Notes under the pieces: generated by a model | Databases searched by the model: none | What the model saw: only the letters and a program-made list of their open reading frames with translations | What the model was told of the DNA's origin: nothing | Source: Sinohyriopsis cumingii | Taxonomy: Eukaryota; Mollusca; Bivalvia; Unionida; Unionidae | NCBI GenBank assembly: GCA_028554795.2 | Contig: CM068842.1 | Location: 55,883,360 to 55,947,359 of the forward strand | DNA: 64,000 nucleotides | Direction: 5' to 3' | Position numbers and translations under genes: made by a program | Shown here: one piece after another, positions 12,635-27,700 of the stretch | Position numbering within the stretch: the first letter of the stretch is position 1 | How the letters are laid out: every line of letters begins with the position of its first letter

Positions 12635-15600
12635 ACAGTCTGTTTCACATGTTAGTAATATGTATATGATTCCTGCCCCTTTGAAGCATTTTTAAGTTCA
12701 CCCTGATTAACAAGAAAAATGTGCATAGTTGAAAATATATATAATAGTAATAACAATGAAAATAAATATATAACAATGTAATAGAAAGAAAAATATATCT
12801 CTAAAAGCCTGAACTCCAAGAAAGCCAGTTTGAGAATATGATGCTTAAAAATGCAAAATGTTTCATAAAGTTTTGGCATATTAATCAAATAACTTCATGG
12901 CACTCTGAATTACAGCACAAACAATATAAGCATATTTATATTTCTGAAAAGCTCTTTTTACATACAAACATGTTTTCAAAATATCAGATGTACATCTTTG
13001 TTGTTAAGTGAAATATGTATTACACCATTTATCAGTACTCGCTTAAAAGATGGGTCCAACTGCAACCCTCCCCCAAACAACAGATCCTGATCCGTAGTTA
13101 CGTAATGTTCTGGCAGATCAGGGTATTTTTTGTTAGTTGTAGTTATATCCTAACAAACACCCAGATCTGATGGAACATTGTGTAACAGATCTGTTTCTAT
13201 GCAGTTAACATTGGACCATACTTATAAGCAGGTGTATAAGGTATAATGAACCAAAATACTGAAATTCATTAACAACTTTACACTTTCTCATCTACTTTAA
13301 TATATAATAAATGTTTAAATAGACAATCTAAATAAATTCTAAATCAACATCTTTGAATCTTTTACGGTGAGATAACTGCATAATTTCTTGACCTACTGCA
13401 AGATGGGATTTGAGAGGGATCAAGTTAAAAAAAATGTATTTTACCACTATAATACCATCTGTATCCATGTTGTACCTGAGTTATCTCCCTTAGAACATGT
13501 ACAAGCTGAGATCAATAAAAGAGTACAAATGAGAAGATCAGCTCCTGCGAATCTGAACCAAGAAAGAATACTCACAATATAGCCAACAACTCCCTGGCTT
13601 GTTTACTCAAACTCAATGTGGTGTCATGCCAGATTAACCCATGCGGTAAGCACATGCTGTATTAGGGTGGTTAAATGCTTTTTTTAATATAAATAATCTA
13701 ATCTCACGACTCCAAAGTAGGCCAGGCTACTTACAACACCACAGATAACAATACCCTGACTTGTTTATGCCAAGTTAAAATGGTGTCTGGCCATGATCAA
13801 CCTGTGCAGTGAGCACATGCATTATTAGAGTCGTAAAATACAGTTTTTGAGCCCATCTCATGTAATCCAAGCCCCATGCTATAGTTGACCAAAATTATAT
13901 GACAAGCCCCATTATACAATGGTCCCCCCTTGCTTCAACACGTTCAGCTGGAAAACTTGGAGAAAACAAAAAGGGATGCAACCAACAATTATGGACCAAA
14001 AGTCTACACAAGATTCCCATATTTTTATCCTGCCTTTTATTGTTGCAAAGTCAAACACTAAAACACTGAGGTAAATCTAAACTTTAACATCAATGTTAAT
14101 TTGAACTTTACCAATGAGATTGTTCTGTGTGGACAGCAGAACGGACACACACAGATGATAAAGTGGTGCTATTTTGAGATTCCACCAAGGCAAGCTTGCC
14201 ATAAATGATGGATAAATTGTAGCAGCTCATAAAACAGCTCAGTAATGGTAAGCTCCACATAAAATTAGATTGAAATCATGGTGATCCTGCGCAAAACCAA
14301 ACGCTGGAATATGTGCTTGAACTCCACTAATTAAAGATAATGTAACCATACTATGAATCTCACCAGAAGAAAAATAATGAAACTTAAACTCATTATAGAT
14401 CTCATCAAAGACAAATTTAGCTTAAATCTGAAAATAACTGGTGAAGTCATGTTGCAGAAAAAAAGTCAGGCCTCGGGAACCATAACTCTTGTACATGCTA
14501 GCGTGGATTACTGGAAATTAAACACAAAGTGTTTTAAACATCAAACTGCATATCAAATTTATAGTTAAAATCAAGCAATACTTAGCAAAGTTACATGTTC
14601 AAAAAGCGAAGTTAGACAAATGTGCAAGCTGCATGACAGATTTGGTATAACAATCCCTTGTACAGTGATACTGCATGAAAGATCTGGTACAAAAATCCAA
14701 AGTATAGTCAAGCTGCAAGACAGATTTTGGTATAATAGCTATGCTGCAGGACCATTTTTGTTATGACAATCCATAGTACAGCTACACTCCATGACAAATT
14801 TGGTACAGCAAACCATAATACAGCTTAGCTGCATGATAGATTTGGTATGATAATCCAAAGTACAGATATGCTGCATGACAGGTCCGACCACAGTATGGCC
14901 AAGCTACAGAAACCAAAGTCATGACAATGAGCAATCTGGAGCCATAACTGATATACAAGTTTCACAAGTTCTTGTAACCAGAGTTTTATTCAACAGCATA
15001 TTTCTCCTTTATAACCTCATGTCTGATGTGAGATGTCTTCATACCTGTAAGTGAAGTACAAATAATGGTATCCCACTATTAAATTCCTGAAATATTTGGC
15101 TCCATTTCATTTTTGAGGGCAATAATCACGTTGAGACTGCTTCAAGCAGTTTTGAAGGAAAATATGGACTATCTTTCAGACTTTCAGAGTAAAGATAATA
15201 TCAATAATGTATATTCTTCTAGTGACACATTCTACTGTCAGCGACTGACCAACTCCACCAAGTCTTTTAAGAAAACCAGGCGTCTGTGTGTTGCAAATCA
15301 CCTGCTTATCTCACCAATGTTCACATGAGTTTTAATCTTGGTTTGTCCAATGTGGATATGCGAGAAAACATGGCATGGGTCAGTGGTTCCTCCTGGGATT
15401 TTTCTGGGTTATTTCCCACTTTATATAGTGTCCACCATGTCCTGTTATGTGCTGAAAAATGGCATTAAACCCCACAAAAATTAATACGAAAACCCAGATC
15501 CAGACCAAACCCAAACAAACCAATTTGCAGACTTCACCACAATAATCAAAGTTTTGTCTCTTCACTATAGAGCCATAAATTAATAATTTAAGGGTCACTT

Positions 15601-18600
15601 TAGTGAGCCTTGAGATTTGCAGGTTCGGACTAGATGAGATAAAACCCACATAAGAAAATATACAAGTTGATATGACAATGTTCATACCCCAAATTGCATC
15701 AGAACATACTGAATAGTTCTTGAACTATGCTGGTTTACAAGGAACATCCCACACAAAGCTATTAAGTTAACCATTAACAGTCCTAACTCTATCCAAAATA
15801 AAGTTGATGAGACAAGACCTTTAAAAGACATATCCATGTCTTCGAGACAATATATGTACTAAGACTGCATTAGAATACATTGAATGGTTTTTGAGATGTG
15901 CTGGTTAATGCAACATCCCTTTATCCAAATTTGAGCTGACAAGACAATACCAATAATAGGTACATATAGGTCTATGAAACAGTGTACACAGCAAACTACA
16001 TTAGAAAATGCTGAATGGTTACAAATAACATCCAATGTGTTTTGCTGACTTGATCCAAAACAGAGGTGATGAGACAAACCACATAATAGGTACATCTACT
16101 AGGTCCATGAGTCAATGCACACAACACACTGCATGAGAGCAATACTGAATGGTTCTTGAGCTTAACCACATGTGGTTACTTGGAACTACTGTAACAGATT
16201 TAAATATCATGAAAAAATGTCATAACTGTTTTAAACATACCTGAAAAGACAACACTTTTAAAATGCACATACATTTACAAATTTGTCTACCAAATGGTAT
16301 CTAATTATGTGCAAGGGTTGCAGAGTGTTGGTGGTTACAAGGGTGAACAGACAGACAGATGGACATGTGGAAAAGGTGGTCTCCTACATCTCACAACAGG
16401 TCCATAATCATTAAAAGAAAGATATTCAATATTAGGACCTAAAACATAAAATGAACTGTTGTGGCATTACAAAAATCATCCATAAAGTTTTATCAACTTG
16501 AAAAATGGATAAAGCACACAAATGAAAAAAATCAAGTGATAGGAAGTCCAACTAAAGGACCTGAAATTCAAATCAAATTTCTCAAGCAAAATGGGATATA
16601 ATGAAATGAATGCTCTGAAGAATATGATATGGCAATGTAAAGTTATATTCATGTGCATTTGTTAGAAAATGTTACTTTTTACTTCATATAAGACAGCAAA
16701 TTGGATCACTCAGTGAATATCATGATATCCTTCAAAGAATTTTAGAATTTAAGCAACTTTATTCTGTTTTCAGTGTTTTCTCCAAGATATGCACAGCATA
16801 ATTTGATGTGTTTTTTTAAAAACCGTATCCCATGTTTTGGGCAAGTTCAAAAACCAGTTCATTGCAAATCTTTGTTTCCTTAGCTGATCAAGATTACATC
16901 CTTAATACAGCTCTAAGTGAGAAAATATAAATAATCCAAGCATTAAAATTTAAACTGCTTATGTTTCTTATGCAATTATATCTAATTTTTATTAATGCAG
17001 CCAGCTGAAGGAAGAAAACAAACCCAACTGATATCAAGAATTGTTGTAAACAGCTTTATGCCAAATTTGACTCAATCATTTATCAGACTTCATTTGTTCT
17101 GCATTCATATTTTCCTCTGATCAGTAAATGTAAATATTTGTGATATTTAATAAAAAAGAATTCACATTTTAAGTCAAAAACTGCATTTAAACATGGTGAT
17201 TGTTCGATGATAAATAAATTACCTACACAGCTTACAAACTAAACACAACTAAAATATTGTGTATTGACCAATTGTCAGGTAATATAATTTACTTAGTTTG
17301 CTCTGACACCCCCCGCCCACTTAACTGTCAAAATATCTAAAGCACAGTGGGAAAGGTTTGAGTTTACTCTGATTCCCACCCACGCATACCTGTCAAAACA
17401 TCTAAAATGAGGTGGGAAAAGTCTGAGTTTGCTTTGACACCTACCCCCACTTAACTGTCAAAATATCTAAAGCATGGTGGGAAAGGTCAGAGTTTGCTCT
17501 GATTCCCACCCCTACATAACTGTCAAAACATCTAAAATGAGGTGGGAAAAGTATGAGTTTACTTTGACATCCACCCCCAAGATGGGTGCTGTATCGATCA
17601 TATTGGATGTCAGAATGCCACCACTTTCATTTAAGACCAACTAGACATCATAAAAAGTCTTGCAACAAAAACACCATTCTTAAATAACCATTCATTCTGG
17701 TGGAGGAGCAATAACAAGATTTTCAAGATGGTCATTTTGCTGGCCATACTGGATATCTTGGCAGCACTATTTTCATTTAAGACCAACCACATATCACAGG
17801 AAGTCTTACAGATAAAGTCCCATGTCAATATGACTCCATTCAGAAGGAGTAGCAATAAAAAGATTTTCAAGATGCCTGCCATGGTGGCTCTATTAGATGT
17901 CAGGGCAGCACCATTTACATTAGGGACCAAGAAGATCTTAGGATGAATGTGTGAGTTGTAGCAATCCTAAAAATAGTTTAGGGCAATACAAAACTTGTGT
18001 TAATGGACAGCTGGACAACGGATGGACAACAGGCCATCCTAATAAGTTCTTCTGGTCTATGACCAGTACAGATAATTATGCACAATCACTTACATGCATA
18101 ATTGCCTTACATAAGTGCCTCAAACCCTTTTTAAGTTACATATACTTTGTGAAATGATTGCCTGATACCTTAAGGTGGGCTAGATCCAGTTTGCTGCCTT
18201 AGAAAACCCCATATCCAGTGTAATAGTTTAAGAACATAACTTACTGCATGGTCAACAGGCTTTCAATAAAACAAACATGAGTATTTACACTGAGTATACA
18301 AAAGACAAAAAACATATATATCATAAAAATACTTGGTGCTTTTGGGTCAGTTCAAATGTATGCATTCAGCAACTAAAAATTTTTTACCATATATACTCGC
18401 TTGCAAGATGATCCCAAGTGCAAATTGCACATACCTAGATCTGCCTTCGCAAAATGCACCAGCAGATCTGGGTCTGTGCAGTTTGTTAGGAGTAAACAGT
18501 AGAAAAAACAAGACAGACCATAATCTGCAGGTGCATATTGATATAGTGTATCAGGATCTTTGTTGTTTGCAGTATGACTCAACGTATAAGAGAGTATATA

Positions 18601-21600
18601 TGGTATTTAACTTTGTCATATGCATACAAATTGACAGAAATCTCAAATGGATAGTGCTGTGAGATCTATGATGACAGATTGTGTTTGTCAAGCTTTCTCT
18701 CTGTTATGAGCTTCCATGAGACAATTGGACAGCAATGAAAAAAATACTTTAAGACTGATACAGCAACACTTAGCTAAGAGTTATAGAAAAAGCAGGATAC
18801 AAATGTAATAGGAATAAATATACATACACTGCAAAAGAAATATGAGACATTTAGTTAGGAAGTCTGAGAGTGTGCATTGTTTGAGGAAATCAAATATTTA
18901 TAAGCCTGACAAAAATAACCACTGAATCTTTTATGCATATCTTCTACATAAACTGCTTGCAAGCAACACAACAATGTTGCATATTATCTTAAACATTCAC
19001 ATCAAATAAAAGGCCTACTGAGATGTGTTATTCTGTACATGATGTATGCATTAGATGCCTGATACAAAAGCCAAGTTGCTTTCTGGTTCCATGATACTAG
19101 GAAGCAGAAAATCTATCACTCAGCAAATGAGTACAATAGTGTAATTAGCCCTCCCAATGGAGCTGTTCTTCTGTTTAAAGCTTTATCTATTTTATGTCAC
19201 TTGTACAATAATTGTTGTAAAGAAAATTACTTAATGGTTCTAATGACAGCCTGATGTGGATTTTGTGGTGAAAGAAATGGAGAACCTGGAGAAGCAATAA
19301 CACACTTGCTTATGCTGGAAATGAGTGCTGAAGTGGAAAAGTGACAGAAAACCCCATCCAAGACCTGCAATGGTGTCTACTTGAATGGCCAAGCATCACT
19401 GATAACAACAATACAACTGAGTAGTTCCCTGGCAAATATGCAAAAATCTATAGTTCGTCACAAGTTGCTTGTCATGCTTGAAGTGCTTTTTTTTTTAGTA
19501 CGTCAATGCCATGCCAGTTTTCATTAGTGCTTTGGTCTCTGTTAAAGCATTCCCTCATTTTAGTCTGCCTACATCATTTTCTTCTTTTGGTCAGTGACCT
19601 TTGACCCCAAAATTTATCAGGTTGTGCCTTATTGTGTGTGCAAGCAAGCCAACAAAGGTCTGGTAACTGAAAATGGTAGACATCTCAAATTATTATGCAG
19701 AAACAGAAACAAACAGGTAACTGCCAGACAGACAAAATCAAAACATAATACACTCTGACTTATGGCAGGTGTATAAAAATGGACAAAGTTTAGACCCTAT
19801 GCAACCAAATCCGGTCTATTCTCTAAATATCAAACTCATATAAAAAGTATCCATTCATTGTTTTAAAAAATAATACCTAATATAAAATACAAAGGGCACA
19901 CTCACAAAATGCAAGTTAACTGGAAAATGAAAGCAGATATTTCAAGCTCTCCTATCTTTTGGCAAGTACTAAGTTACCTAGTTTTATATAACAAATGCAT
20001 AATCCTCTTGAAATGCAAAACAATGGTGGCTATATTGGATAAACTGTGACACAATTTTCCTTTAGGACTAACTAGACACCATAAAAAGCCTTCTTGTGAA
20101 AACCCCTTGTCAATATCACTATCCATTCAGGTGAAGTAGCAATAACAAGATATTAAAGACAACCACCAGAGTGGACATACTGGATGTCAGACTGGCACCA
20201 ATTTCATTTAGACATCATGAGAAGTCTTTTGGTGAAAACTTTATGTCAATATGGCAATCACTTGAAGGAGCAGTGGTAACAAGGTAGTCAAGATAGCCAC
20301 CATATTGGATGTGAGATTCTCATTTGTAACAAGTAGCAATAGCAACTTTTTCAAGATGGGTGCCATGGTAGCTATATTGGATTGTCAGACTGGTACCATT
20401 TTCATTTAGGACAAAGTAGACGAAAGAATTACTTTTTGTGAAAACAATTTTCAAAAGCAGATATAAAGTAGTCTGCACTCAAGCACAGCTGGAAGCTGAA
20501 AATGTTTTAAGTTTAATTTCTAAATGATGTAAATATCTGCAAGCTAGTCAAGGGGTTGAATAACCTGCTAGTCTGTTGGTTCTGAGGAGAGCTAGCTGGT
20601 ACAGCTAAAAGCCCATGATGCCAGTTAAATTTTCTGAAGTCATAGTTAAGTAAATTCTATTAAATCATGAAGTTTTATATGTCAAAATTTTGTGATGCTA
20701 AATATATACCATTGTTTTGTCAAATGGTTGAATGCAAATATCACATCTTGTATAGTCAGGTTCTCTGGTCTCTTATAATAAATAATTGTTGGTAGTGTAA
20801 TGAGCCAGTGTACCTGACTATATCTGCCAATAAGTTTTTAACCAGTTAAAATATATGATAATTTATGTCTGGTTCATGAAAGAAAATGAGTGCCTCCATA
20901 ATGAAGTGGGTACAAGAACTATGTCTACAACACTTTGAAGTATGAACTGTTTAAGACCGCAGACTAATGTATCTCTTGTTTGAGCCCATGAAACAGTGCA
21001 GAGGTGATATGTCTGAAGGGCATGCCTTCCCTTTAAGAGCATTGCGGTTTCCTCTGGGTACTCCAGTTTCTCCACTTAATAAAGGCAGCCTACTGCCACT
21101 GCCCTATTTAGTTTAGGGTATGAGGTGGGTTGCAAATATAGAAATCCCTACAGACTATGGAGTGTCAGACTGATCACGCTACCTCACCAGTTGAGGGTAC
21201 TCTGATAAACTAGTGGAGGAATCTACAAAACATACATATGCTGGCAGGTGCTTTAAACCACTAACCACAAACTGGTCAGTGAAAATAAAAATCTGTCTAG
21301 TCAACCCCCACAGTCCATATTTTGTTCATTACAATTATTGTGATCTAAAACTGTTAAATAAATGTGTCTAAAATGGTATTCTGAATGACCTGTTACAAAC
21401 AAATCAGGTTAAGTAGACCTGTACAGATCTAAAAAGTCTATCTCATTCATTTTTACTCTCTGATAATATTTATTTAAATCACAAATTGTGCCAGAGGTCT
21501 ATACTCAAGCAAACTAAAGCTCACCTCTAGGTCATCTTTGCTGATAACTTCCTCTTCAATCTGAAACTGTAGATCTTCTACCTTCCTGGATTGGAAAAAA

Positions 21601-24600
21601 ACATTAAATTTGTTATTCATAGTGCTCATCAAAATGGTCTCATAAACTGATGATCAGTGTGTGTGTGTGTGTGTGTCTGTGTGTGTGTGTCTGTGTCTGT
21701 GTGTGTGAATAAAACTAATTTTTATTAATAAATTATTCCTTCCAGCAATCAGTCACTGTAGTGCCAGATTTTTTTTAAACTCATGATCACAGTTGAATAT
21801 CTTCTCTTTTGACTTGGACCAAGACTTACAGTATATTGGGGCATGGTGGGAAGAGGAATCATTTTAATAGTAGCAAGTATTACATTATTCAAATTAGCTT
21901 TAACGCACCTCCAAGCATTACATTTTAACATCAGGAATACATTGCCTATTACAACTGCATTACTGAATTTACCAATTAGGAAGAGGCTGATGGCCTAAAA
22001 CAATATAAAAAAAAGTCCAGAAATCACATGTTGTGCTGTCACAACTAGGTCCAGCCAGAAAATTCTATCAATATGGTGCACAAATGGGAGTGATTTAAAA
22101 GGCTCAAGATGCAGCAATATCCCTAACATCATGGGCTTTAATTCTCATGAGAGCAGATCCCTCTCTGAAAGGGTGTAATAAGCTCTCTTGATAGTAAGGA
22201 CAATCCAACTGTAAACAGTGGACACTGAATTATATCAGAGGAACTCTTGATAAGGAGAAAGAGACAATTCCAAACTTCCTTTCTCCTTTTAGAGAAAGCC
22301 AAATCAATCACAAATTGGACAAAAGGGTCTATCCAGCAAAGATAGGACTGACATTATGAATTACAATAGAGAGAGAGAGAGAGAGAGGGGCTGTTGAAAG
22401 CAGATGAGTCTTAGCCAGAAACTTCTGGCTGGCAAAGAGAAGCTGAATCATAGTTACTGATGAACTGTAAACAACTCTTTTCCACACAAAAGGCATCAAT
22501 CCTCATTGGTGACAAAATGGAGGAGGAGGAAGAGGAAGACTGTCTTAAAGGCAATGTTCTTGAAGGACATGAAAGTTCATTCCATCTAGGCATTAATCAG
22601 TCTAAAATTCAATGGCAGAACCCTCACAGAACTTACGAGTATTATCAAGTTCTGCCCTATTGCCATTAACGATAGATACACAATATTCTCATTCTTCAAG
22701 AAAATCTACAACTGCAGTTAATGGGAGACATGTGTAAGAGCATTATAACAATTCATTAAGTGTCTTGACACATGCATAAGAATATTATAACAATTCATTA
22801 AGTGTCTTGACACATGCGTAAGAGCATTATAACAATTCATTAAGTGTTTTGACACATGGGTAAGAGCATTATAACAATTCATTAACTCATTCGGCCCCAG
22901 CACTGTTTTCAGTATCTCTGCTGATAAGCCTCAAAAGCACAAAGCTGTGTCTAGCTGCTTGTGCCCCATAGTTTTTACCTGCCTGAAAACATCGTGCACA
23001 TGCATTCACTCTTACGTTAATTTCTCTTCTTATATCCAAACAAAATCCATGAAAATTTCACCATTTATTTCAAAAGAATTTGTCAACACATTGATGTAAT
23101 TATTTCCCTATTTGTAGAAGTCTTTCACGACTTATTTATACAGTATTTACAAACTTATGTGCAACGTTTATCCGCAAGAACTCCGTCATCATCGCTGTCA
23201 GCATCATCACCTTCGGACGATTCAATCTCAGAAACTTATATGTCCAAATCTAAATCTCACAAAATATTCAACTGCTGAACATATCTTTCCTCAGCTTGCT
23301 CAATAATTTCACGATCAAACCTGAGAAACTCCACATTTTTGCTCTCATCAAAAATCACTCTTCCGTCCGCCATCATTTACGATTTTTCATGAACAGAACA
23401 CGTGTAGTTAAACCGCTCTCAAACTTTAGCCTTTTGCTTCTGAACAATTAAAATTTCCACAAATGAAAGTAAAATCATTTCTGATTGGTTTAATAGTTGT
23501 TTAGTTCTTGGAATAAACCACTTCTAACCAATCAGAGACATTGTATCTAACACACATTCATCACGCCTGGAGACGGGATCGGCCAATGAATGCAGTAAAC
23601 AATTCACGACTACAGGCGGGATCAGCCAATGAATGCAGAAACCGGATCACGCCTACAGACGGGATCGGGGCCGAATGAGTTAAGTGTCTTGACACATGTG
23701 TAAGAGCATTATAACAATTCATTAAGTGTCTTGACACATGTGTAAGAGCATTATAACAATTAAGTGTCTTGACACATGTGTAAGAGCATTATAACAATTC
23801 ATTAAGTGTCTTGACACATGTGTAAGAGCATTATAGACAATAGAAAATGAAGAAGATGTCCTATATGTTGGATATGACAAAAAATCAAACAGGAATTCTG
23901 TTCTTTTCTTTTCACCTTCTGAGTACTGAGTGGAACAGTGAATATTTTATGATTTATTTGGTCCTGATTAAATGACAAGCATGACTATTTCTCCATTTAC
24001 AGTACCCCGTTCTAGTGCTGCATTTTCCTAGTTAACTCTCCTCCCCTGGACCAATCATACACTGTATATGATATAGTATAAAATCTGACTATAATTATCA
24101 AATCTGTACTAATATTTATACCTCAGTCAAACTTGTCCCAACAGTCATATTGATATAGTAATCACCTGGTTTGCAACAAATATTCCAATTATTCCCAGGC
24201 AAATTTTTTATATAATTTTTTTTAGCTATCTCTGATGAAAAAGGTAAATTTTTGAAGAGAGAGATCAGTTACCCCACATTTCACTGCGTTCAGAGGATTA
24301 TTCAATATTTACAAAAATGGTCTGCAAGTTTTACACGTTACTAACAAAAGCCACAGCAAGCTTTTTTTCATTCCCTATTATCATGAGCCTTTCACGTAAG
24401 CCAACTGCTTTTTGGTCTTTGGGATCTAAGCATCTGGTTAATCCAGACACTGTTTTAAGTTTGAATGGCTGTTAATAGGCCTAATTCTAAAAGTCGGCCA
24501 ACAAAGAGCCTGTCCTCTGTTTCACAGTCACAGGTAAGCTTTCTATTAGTAGCTAAATAGTGCTTTGTTGTGGTGGATGAAACAATTCTAAACTCAATAA

Positions 24601-24729
24601 TTGTTTTTTTTTTAAGAGCTGAGTCAGTGATGGCTTAATTTATAGGAATCTTGTTTTGAACATTACTTTTGAAGAGAACATTATGGGTATTTTGTGATTT
24701 GCTGAACAGTGTATTATCATGAATCTGTT

Positions 24730-24771
<42 letters not shown>

Positions 24772-27700
24772 GCTGCTAGTACCTGGTGCATGGTATTTGT
24801 TGAAAAACAAAGTATGAAAGGTGAACCTGCATAAAGTGGTCACCTGTGTACAAAGACTAGTTTGGCTTATTCCCATAGGTGATTGCTATTGACAGATTTG
24901 ACATCAGTTAATGCATTTCACTGTCACTAAGCATAAAAGAAAAAGAATCACAACCCTTCAATACTTTTAACAAGTCCCTCAAAGCACTGATGCTCTACTG
25001 CCTGAAAAGGATTTCCAGTAATCCAAGATTATTCTTTTCTTTATAACTGCCGAGTGTTGATATTATTAGTGAAGATTTTCAAATCAACCACTGTGGAAGC
25101 AATACTAGGTAAAAGATTGGCAACAGTTTCAGCTAGGACAAACTGGACACCATGAGAAGACCTGGTAAAAAGCCTAAGTTGATAAGACTGTTCATTCAGG
25201 AAAATTAGTGAAAAGATTTTCCATGTGTTAGCAATATTTTAGGTCAAAACAATACTAATTTTATTCAGGACTAACAGGATGTCATACTGAGTTTTCTGGA
25301 GAAAACTCCATGTTGGTATGACATTCCTTTAGGAGGAGCAGTAATAAACAAGATTTTTAGCCACCATGTGGATCTCAGACCACCACCAATTTTATTAAAA
25401 CCAACCATATACTGTTGATATGCCTTTTCATCCAAGAGAAGTAGTAGTTATACAATTTTCAAAATAGCTGCTATGGAGGCTATATTGGATATCAGATGGG
25501 CACAACTTTAATTTAAGACCAACTAGATACCATCAGAAGAAACCCTGATATGCCAGCACATTATGAGTGTAAGATCAGGATCAATGTTATTTGCATTTAC
25601 ACTTGATTTATCAGTGAGTACATACGGTATATAAATAGATAAATGCCAGCTTCCCCAGCAAGTCATGTTTTTCCTTCTTCTTTACAGATCTGATGTTTAT
25701 GCAGTTTATTTTTGAAGTAATTACTAGAACAAACAAAATAGACCCTAATCTGCCAGCACAGTATGTTATTTGCATTTGGACTTGACCTATAAGTGGCTAT
25801 ATATGAACATAAAGTTGATATAGAAAAACCTTTTCTCATCCTCCAGCTTCCCCAACAGGTCATGCTTTTCCTTTTCCAGCTCCTGTATGATACCCTTCAA
25901 ACGAACAACAGTCTCATCACTGTCTTCGCGCAAACGCTCCTGCTCAACACGAAGATGAGTTATCTGGTTTTCTGCCTATAAAAAAAATGTCAGTAAAATG
26001 TGTTACTAGCATATGTTACACTACTTTCTTGTAATTTCTGCAGAGATTTTTTTTACAATTCAGGTGCTATAGCCTTTGTATCAGAATCATTACTGAAAGT
26101 TTTAAGACATGGATAGCATTTACCAGGACATTGTTATCTTGTTTTCTTACAAGATATACAGAGTTTTCAGTTACTCAGTAGGAACTAATGGCAAAGGAAG
26201 GTCACAAAGACTTTTTGTAGACAGGTCTCAAGAAGAATAACAGCTCTCCATCTATTACAATGCAAAACTAAGTTTTGGTCAAATTAGCAGGTAGGACATT
26301 GTTAATGCACAGTAGAGCATCCATTCAACTTGCAGACTATTCACTTCTCCAGACTAATGGAAGCATACAAATGTCTCAATACAGAGTGGAGAGGTTTTTC
26401 CAGGTTCTTAATTGAAAGGTGTTTTGTTTAAGAACTTACAAAAGTTCTCAAGGCTTTTTATTTTACAGAAAGGTATCCAAGTTCCCAGTTTGATTTTAAA
26501 TTTACTTGTTGAGTTACATTCTAAATTTTTCATCCATTTACAAACGTAATTAGTGTACCACTACAACAATGGGATGCTATTACATCTGGTAGCAACTATT
26601 GCTGTGTGATCCATCCAATTTTATCCCATTTTTATAATTTTTTTTTTCTTCAAAACATGCAAATAACAAATATGAATAATATAGTTCTAACATTTCACAT
26701 TTCCTCCAATAAAAAAGGAGATTTTGAAAATTCAAAGCCTTTTTAAAAAGATTCACTGACTTTCGAAAGATAAAACCAAGGACACTCCTCAAATTCAATG
26801 ATTTCTCAAGGAGTCCAATATCAAAGCAGATATTTCACTTCTGTTGACTACATAAGTCATATGAACCTAATGTTTACCATCTTTACTAGCTTATAATTTG
26901 GGTCTAAATGCATAGAAAAACATCTCTTGGCACATAATTCATCGGCAAATCTTGGTCTAAATAGTTTGTTAGGAGTATCAGTAGAACAAACAAAACAGAC
27001 CTTGATATGCCAGCACATAATGCAATGGCAGAGCAAGGTCTACGTATCTGCAGTTGGACCAGACTTACAAGCCAGCATACAGTACCCCTTCAAACACCAC
27101 TGTGTTAACATTAAGCTCACAGGACAAGTTCAACATTTTAAATGATTCTGGATGATTCAAATTTGATTTAATAATTTCAGATAATTAAATTTTAATATAT
27201 CTGAAAATCTTTCATCGGGGGCAAGCCTTATGATGGCAACAGATCTGCTCACCTCATCAACCTGGGCTGCAGCCCGCGCTACCTCTGCCCTTTCTAAGTC
27301 CCTCTCCCGAAGTAACTGTTCTATGTGCTCCTCCTTCTCCTTCAGTGCTTTCTATTCACCACAGACACACAAACAAAAACACAGTATTAGTGCATATGGT
27401 TAGTCAACTGTGACACAGTCTGCATAAACAAGTGCAAATAAACCATCTAAACACTATTCCAATAGCACACACAAAAATGGAATCATTTCCATTGAGGGGT
27501 TATACATTTTCAAAGACTTTCTGCTTACTAAAATGATAAAATTTTAAAGACCTAATGTAAAATGTCCCACCTGTGATGAAACAAAGACCTATTCTTTGGA
27601 CTGGCATATTTGAGAATTCAAATACAAAATAACAGTTTTATAAAACCTTGTAAAAATATAATGACCAAAAATACATTAAACACAGATAGTTTCCCTTATC

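Larger units (their letters stand above)
11585..21524 (-). other. CLIP intron between exons G and H
   Basis: A 9.9-kb intron of nested repeats: SINE copies at 12254 and 15280, (TA)n, MITEs at 13034 and 18387, several minisatellites, and family-A and DR1-family arrays, all listed separately. Stretches 16400-17290, 18620-19580 and 20450-21500 hold nothing I can name. Confidence 0.7.
21586..25829 (-). other. CLIP intron between exons F and G
   Basis: Contains (GT)n, a split 42-bp minisatellite with an inserted piggyBac-like MITE, a (TAA)n tract, a family-A array and MITE fragments (25590-25632, 25725-25808). Between 23836 and 24720 and at 21720-22720 there is no supported feature. Confidence 0.7.
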
